Shown one piece after another: positions 58,881 to 64,000 of a stretch of DNA of 64,000 nt. Both the position numbers and the translations under genes were made by a program. The notes under the pieces are model-generated. The model was given only the letters and a program-made list of their open reading frames with translations. It made no database searches and was not told where the DNA came from. This stretch comes from Betaproteobacteria bacterium (GTDB taxonomy: Bacteria > Pseudomonadota > Gammaproteobacteria > Burkholderiales > Burkholderiaceae_A). The stretch covers positions 1 through 64,000 of the forward strand of contig JAOINB010000005.1 of NCBI GenBank assembly GCA_028139135.1. The letters run 5' to 3'. Each line of letters opens with the position of its first letter. Position 1 is the first letter of the stretch.

Positions 58881-59870
58881 TTGTCAGGATTAAATGAAAA
58901 AACCGTCAAGGTAAGTGTAACAGGGGCTAGCGGCCAAATTGGATATGCGATCCTATTTCGAATTCTCAACGGAGACGTCTTCGGAAAAAACGTTAAGGTT
59001 GATCTTCAACTAATTGATATCAATATTGATAAAATTCAAAAAGCACTTCATGGTGTAGCTTTGGAGTTAGAAGACTGCGCATTTCCCTTGCTAAACAATC
59101 TAACTTTACACTCCGATCCACACACTGGGTTTGTTGATACAGAGTATTGTTTCCTTATAGGAGCAAAGCCTAGAGGACCAGGTATGGAAAGAAAAGATTT
59201 GTTGAAAGCAAACGGGCAGATATTCAAAATCCAAGGGGTAGCATTGAATGAGAAAGCGTCTAGGAATGTTAAAGTAGTTGTTGTAGGTAACCCTGCCAAT
59301 ACAAATGCTTACATAGCAATGATGTGTGCGCCAGATCTTTCCAAGGAAAACTTTTCAGCCATGATGCGGCTTGATCACAATAGAGCTGTAAACCAGGTAG
59401 CAAGTAAGCTTGATTCCAATGTAAATAGAGTATCGAATATCTGCGTTTGGGGAAATCATTCGCCGACTATGGTGGTAGACATTACTAATGGGTTGCTAAA
59501 TGGTTCAAATAATTTAAAAGATTTGCTTGACGAGGAATGGGTTGAGGGAACCTTACAGCCAACCGTTGCAAAACGAGGGGCAAAAATCATCGACCAGCGT
59601 GGGTTATCATCTGCGGCTAGTGCAGCCAGTGCTGCTATTGACCACATGCACGATTGGGTTAACGGAACACTCTGGACTACTATGGGCGTTCCATCTCAGG
59701 GCGAATATGGTATTCCCGAAGATATTATTTCCGGTTTTCCGGTAAACTGTAATGGTGAGAGGTATTCGATAATTCAAAACTTAGACATCAGTGATGCCTT
59801 ACAAAAAAAAATCAGTATTTCAATAGCGGAACTTCGAGAAGAACAAGAAAATATTAAAAGCCTCTTGTAG
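58881..59870 (+). CDS. mdh: Malate dehydrogenase
   Basis: [54 protein letters not shown]-like motif. Confidence 0.97.
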   Translation: MSGLNEKTVKVSVTGASGQIGYAILFRILNGDVFGKNVKVDLQLIDINIDKIQKALHGVALELEDCAFPLLNNLTLHSDPHTGFVDTEYCFLIGAKPRGPGMERKDLLKANGQIFKIQGVALNEKASRNVKVVVVGNPANTNAYIAMMCAPDLSKENFSAMMRLDHNRAVNQVASKLDSNVNRVSNICVWGNHSPTMVVDITNGLLNGSNNLKDLLDEEWVEGTLQPTVAKRGAKIIDQRGLSSAASAASAAIDHMHDWVNGTLWTTMGVPSQGEYGIPEDIISGFPVNCNGERYSIIQNLDISDALQKKISISIAELREEQENIKSLL

Positions 59871-60031
59871 TAATCTTTTTTTTAGGCAAAAAGAGTAGTC
59901 TAATTTCACTTATTTATGAACAATATTTTTCGTGATAGTGGAGAAAATGTTTTGTTTCAAGCTTGCGTAAAAGAACACCTAGAACACGAAAAATAGAGAA
60001 TTAAAATTAGAGGTCGTTAAAAGGAAAGTTA

Positions 60032-61204
60032 ATGAAGCAATCACCCTCCTCAAAAAGAGGTAGAAGTTTTCGAAGCGCTGAATCCCTAATTAGGTTGGCT
60101 GAAGGATTGGTAACTTCAGGGAGTCGTGCTGAGGATGTATATTGGAATAAGAAACTTGAGGCGGAAATAAAAAAGGTAATTTTAGAAAAAGATGAGATTT
60201 CTTTGAATGTAGCCCTAGATAAACTTTCGGAAAAAGAGTCGAGGGCACATGAAGAACTAGCAGATGCCATAGAGGGATGCGTTGAATTTGAAAGAATCAT
60301 TGTCGGTGAAAAAACATTTGACTCGCTGCTTATAACAGCCCCAATTTTAGCGTGGTCAACTATGGGGTTAGCGAATTTTAATGTGAGCCCTGAACAACTA
60401 GAGGAAATTAGTAGCTTGCTCAAAAAACATGTTTTTAATCAAAATGCCCAAATTTCTTTGGTTAACTATCTATACTCCCCTGACCAGCTTCCTGAGTCAT
60501 TTATTGAAACAAGACAGCTAAAAAAAGCTATCACTCATTCGTTGTTAAAGGAGCATCATCTATTACTTGACGAAGGAGAGATCAAGGAGACAGCTACATT
60601 TTTAGCTGATCAAAGGCATCTTCTTGGGGTGGTAGCGGTTGCGAAAGGTGAACATATATTTAGGTGGCAGGATAATTTTGCGCAGCCTGAAGAAATTGAG
60701 GCTTCTTGGAAAAAGGTTAGTCAAGAAATATTGTCAAAGATTATGCCTCAGTGTGCCAGGGATGCAGTTCTTCCACGGGCTTATTATGTTGCTTGTAGAG
60801 ACGCTGATAGGCAGCTGCGTAAATTTTCTATTAACGCATCTGTTTCTTACTTGTCGTCTTCGTCATCTGTAACTGGCGAATCTCTGCTAGTCGTTATAGG
60901 TGGTTGTTATGATAGGCAACTTGAAGAATACCGTATCAGTTTTTGCGATAAAAGAACTTTTGAGGTTTATCACGGGATTGTGTGGCCATTATTAGGACCA
61001 GAAGACGAATTCAGCGAGCTTAATGAAATTATTGAACAGTATTTAAAGTCATGTGGAGTTTCTGAGGTGAAATTTCTAACGCAACGTTTGCCGCTTGAAT
61101 ATTGTGAAGATTGTGGCTCACCGTTATACCCAAATATTGAAGGAGAGATGGTTCACACAGAACAACCTGAAAGCGATGACTTTCAACACCAACATATCCA
61201 TTAG
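60032..61204 (+). CDS. DUF2863-like conserved hypothetical protein
   Basis: RLAEGLVTSGSRAEDVYWNKKLEAEI; HEELADAIEGCVE; family recognised from memory. Confidence 0.65.
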   Translation: MKQSPSSKRGRSFRSAESLIRLAEGLVTSGSRAEDVYWNKKLEAEIKKVILEKDEISLNVALDKLSEKESRAHEELADAIEGCVEFERIIVGEKTFDSLLITAPILAWSTMGLANFNVSPEQLEEISSLLKKHVFNQNAQISLVNYLYSPDQLPESFIETRQLKKAITHSLLKEHHLLLDEGEIKETATFLADQRHLLGVVAVAKGEHIFRWQDNFAQPEEIEASWKKVSQEILSKIMPQCARDAVLPRAYYVACRDADRQLRKFSINASVSYLSSSSSVTGESLLVVIGGCYDRQLEEYRISFCDKRTFEVYHGIVWPLLGPEDEFSELNEIIEQYLKSCGVSEVKFLTQRLPLEYCEDCGSPLYPNIEGEMVHTEQPESDDFQHQHIH

Positions 61205-61215
61205 AACATAGATGA

Positions 61216-63075
61216 CTAATAACTCGCATTTACACCGATCGAAAATTGTTGAGGCATGGTGTTGTAACCGTAAGCGAGTTGATACTTTTTATCCATTAAG
61301 TTTTGCGCGGCAATAAAAACATTAATAATTTTGTTCAATTTGTATTTTATCGAGCTATTTATTACAAAGTACTTTGGTAAACTTTGCGTAGAGTAATCAC
61401 TATCCTTTCTAGCTGAAGACCCTGTCCCACGTATCGAAAAGGCATACCTATCCTTTTTAAAACTAAATCCAACGGAGCCAAAAAAGTTTGCTCTTCTTGC
61501 ACTTTGGATAAGTATTGACGGATTGAAACCATCAGGAGATTGAGGGTTTTGAAAAGTAAGAGAAATATCAAAGGCTTTTTTGCCGGCAATATTTTTTAAT
61601 GAAACTTCAAATCCCGAATTATGAAGACGAGAAAAGTTTTTCGCTTTGTATCCGTCCGAGGGATCGTAAGTAATAGGGTTAGTTGTTTTAGTATCAAAGT
61701 AAAACAACCTAAACATCAGTGAGTCTTTTAGAAAAGTATAACCAGCCTCGAATTGATCGTGTTCTTCAGGTAAAACTTCAGAATTTGTTGACAAAGCGTA
61801 TGCATTCGGCGAAACAAATCCCGTAGACAAGTTTATATTGAAGTTATGCTCTGGTGTTATTGAATAACCAAACCCCATTAAATAAGTGACTCGAGATTTA
61901 AATCGATTTGTATTGTCATTTCTAAGATTTGCTTGCAAAGCGACAGGGCCACGTTGGCTGACATATGCCAAGAATACTGATTCGAAGTCTCTACTCTTAA
62001 TACCCGATGACGAAGGGTTTCGGCTTAATGATCTTTTTTCAACCCCTAATAGAATGTTACTATCACCGTCCAACTTGATGTTATTTTGGAAAGCGACTTT
62101 ATCTTCTTTTGTTACAAAGAATTGTCCGTAATTATATCGTAGTCTAATCTTCGAACTATCAAACGAGATTTGAGCATCATTATCGTTGGCTAAATCAAAA
62201 TTATATACAAAATTTATTTGTTCTTGATCTGAATTTTGTTTTGGGTTGCTACCAAAAAATGAATTATCAAAAAAAGTTTCAGAGTCGGTTTTGAAGTATG
62301 TAAAGTTTGCTAGGCCATTTTTTAGACGTTTTAGCAAGCTTAGGTTAATCGTTTCATTTTTGTGTTTGTCGCTATCACTATCTGTTAGATCAGAAGAGAA
62401 TGTTTGATTAGGGTTTGTTGCAGAGAAGCCATTTGTTTGTAACAAATTTCCAGAAATTAGAGCCGTTAACGAGTCATCAACAGGCGTATCTATGTTGAAG
62501 CTAATATTTTTAGTTCCATAGCTTCCTGTTTCAAACCGGATTAATTTATTAGCTCGTTCATCCGCGCTATAACCAGCTTTTGTTGTACGAATATTTATTA
62601 CTCCACCAATTGCTCCTTCTCCGTAGACAGAGGACAAATTACCGGGAATTACTTCAATTTTTTCAACCAACTCTAGTGGTATGTTTTCCGCAAGAGATGA
62701 TTGGGTTAATTCATCTCTCAAACGCACTCCATTTAACAATACTAGAACGTTGCGGCTTTCTGACCCCCTTAAAAAAAAGGACGTTACACCTCCAAGACCT
62801 CCGTTGCGACCCACCTGAACAGAAGATCTGTTTTGCAGAAAATCAGCTAGTGATTTAACACCAGATTGTTCTATATCTTCCCTATCGAATAAAGAGATAT
62901 TTGAAAATGTTTTTGATAATCTTTGTTCTAAACCCGACCCACTAACCGTTATGGGATCAAGTTGTGTTGCTTTCAGGTTGCCTTTTGTAAAAATAAGACC
63001 GAATAAAATAAGTAAAATTGACCAACATATGTGATACCAGATCTTCATGTTTTCTTTTCCCAGCCCAGCCCCCAA
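61216..63075 (-). CDS. btuB: TonB-dependent receptor, BtuB-like (vitamin B12)
   Basis: Plug domain LNGVRLRDELTQSSLAENIPLELVEKIEVIPGNLSSVYGEGAIGGVINI; cobalamin riboswitch in its leader. Confidence 0.88.
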   Translation of the reverse strand: MGAGLGKENMKIWYHICWSILLILFGLIFTKGNLKATQLDPITVSGSGLEQRLSKTFSNISLFDREDIEQSGVKSLADFLQNRSSVQVGRNGGLGGVTSFFLRGSESRNVLVLLNGVRLRDELTQSSLAENIPLELVEKIEVIPGNLSSVYGEGAIGGVINIRTTKAGYSADERANKLIRFETGSYGTKNISFNIDTPVDDSLTALISGNLLQTNGFSATNPNQTFSSDLTDSDSDKHKNETINLSLLKRLKNGLANFTYFKTDSETFFDNSFFGSNPKQNSDQEQINFVYNFDLANDNDAQISFDSSKIRLRYNYGQFFVTKEDKVAFQNNIKLDGDSNILLGVEKRSLSRNPSSSGIKSRDFESVFLAYVSQRGPVALQANLRNDNTNRFKSRVTYLMGFGYSITPEHNFNINLSTGFVSPNAYALSTNSEVLPEEHDQFEAGYTFLKDSLMFRLFYFDTKTTNPITYDPSDGYKAKNFSRLHNSGFEVSLKNIAGKKAFDISLTFQNPQSPDGFNPSILIQSARRANFFGSVGFSFKKDRYAFSIRGTGSSARKDSDYSTQSLPKYFVINSSIKYKLNKIINVFIAAQNLMDKKYQLAYGYNTMPQQFSIGVNASY

Positions 63076-63084
63076 GGCTTTAAA

Positions 63085-63257
63085 GTTTACAAAACGGCCG
63101 GTATCCAGGCTCCGAAGATCGATTTAATATCGGAAGAAACTCAACCTTCCCAAAAATGTTTATTTTCAGTGGATAATGAGCTCTTACTTCGCTACTGTTT
63201 TGGGGAAAGCATTGGATTTTGACCAATTTCCCGTTTAACTGTTTAAGCACCGTTTCT
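63085..63257 (-). ncRNA. Cobalamin riboswitch (AdoCbl/B12-box type)
   Basis: Reverse complement reads GGTGCTT...AAACGGGAAATTGGTCAAAATCCAATGCTTTCCCCAAAACAGTAGCGAAG...CCACTG...GGGAAGG...GGAGCCTGGATACCGGCC, matching the conserved B12 riboswitch segments. Confidence 0.85.
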
Positions 63258-63634
63258 GACACTGAAAGTGTATATTAAAGCTGACACCTATGCAACTATT
63301 CGATGTAACAAGAAGTTTACAGCAAGGAGCGATTACACTTATCGCATATCTGACAATCATAATCTTTCCATTGGACATTATATTTACATATTACGAGTTG
63401 CTGACGCTGATAAACATATTTAATTTTTTATTTTTGAATGTTCGCAGATTCGGGGAGAGTTGGCATAAACCTGGAGATGTAAAGCTTAAATTGCCTTATA
63501 CTAAAATTGTTTTTAAACCTAGGGTCTGCTTTTAGCTCAACGATAAACGCTAGGCACCTAAAACTTTACAACTGAATTACGGTCACAGTTGCTTTAAACA
63601 ATTATCACGCTAAGCAATATATGCTTTTTCTTAT

Positions 63635-64000
63635 ATGTTTTTATTTTTGTTGACTTCGTTTTGTATTTTTTCCGGTGTAGCTATTTATTTGTATAGAATC
63701 TGGGGTGCCTCATATACGTTTTCGTTAATTTCTGTGGCGACGATTTCCGTTGTAATGTATTCGATGATAGGTACACTAAGCGAAAACGCAATGAATATTT
63801 CTTTTTCTGCACAAAAAAGTCTGCTGACGGAATCACTTTTTGGAAATACTCTTGTTGCAGATCAGGTAACGGACGTAAGTGCTTTAGATGAGCACATACA
63901 ATCTCTAGAAAAAGATTTAAGCGTCAACGGTGGAGATATTAATAAATGGGTGTTGCTCGCCAGGTCGTACATGAAAAAAGAAAATTTCAGCAAAGCATCC
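63635..64000 (+). CDS. CcmI/CycH-like cytochrome c biogenesis TPR protein, N-terminal part, truncated by window end
   Basis: N-terminal TM segments, then DVSALDEHIQSLEKDLSVNGGDINKWVLLARSYMKKENFSKAS (TPR start). Confidence 0.55.
   Translation, partial: MFLFLLTSFCIFSGVAIYLYRIWGASYTFSLISVATISVVMYSMIGTLSENAMNISFSAQKSLLTESLFGNTLVADQVTDVSALDEHIQSLEKDLSVNGGDINKWVLLARSYMKKENFSKAS

Noticed and set aside
63290-63535. 81-aa hydrophobic plus-strand ORF
   Set aside because: Intergenic, lies between the riboswitch leader and the next gene, no recognisable family; could be real but not supportable from sequence alone.
1-64000. CRISPR arrays, tRNA and rRNA genes
   Set aside because: No regularly spaced direct repeats with unique spacers and no convincing tRNA/rRNA sequence noticed while reading; a tRNAscan/CRISPR search would be needed to be certain.

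Overview
This 64 kb AT-rich bacterial window holds a conserved chromosomal backbone interrupted by one integrative island. Gene order (mdh / sdhCDAB-sdhE-gltA; phaC-phaB-phaR-rimO; bamD-rluD-pgeF; mltG-tmk-holB-tatD) resembles Burkholderiales-type betaproteobacteria; this is inference only. The island spans about 803-15912 and sits in the 3' end of guaA. It is bounded by near-identical direct repeats (ACCATTGAGTGGGAGT / ACTATCGAGTGGGAGT), both of which encode the GuaA C-terminus T-I-E-W-E-stop. Paired TTGCAAAC motifs lie about 42 bp inside each end, and a tyrosine recombinase gene is next to the left end. The left half of the island (about 2.3-7.6 kb) carries mostly uncharacterised genes, including an HPHIH (HUH-like) protein and a ribbon-helix-helix protein. 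It also carries a recurring palindromic operator (TGTTCA-N4/5-TGAACA), a duplicated 39-bp intergenic element and two matched-stem terminators. The right half (about 7.6-15.8 kb) has a serine recombinase and a dense restriction locus: type III-like Mod and Res, a GIY-YIG protein translationally coupled to Res, a PvuRts1I/AbaSI-like modification-dependent endonuclease, and a PUA/EVE-like plus NucS-type PD-(D/E)XK nuclease. This layered five-gene locus is the best candidate for a previously undescribed system. The backbone holds a complete CMP-legionaminic/nonulosonic acid cluster next to glycosyltransferases and an O-antigen ligase, a PHA cluster, the TCA block, and a btuB-like receptor preceded by a cobalamin riboswitch. 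All calls come from reading the sequence and the supplied ORF track; no database searches were run.
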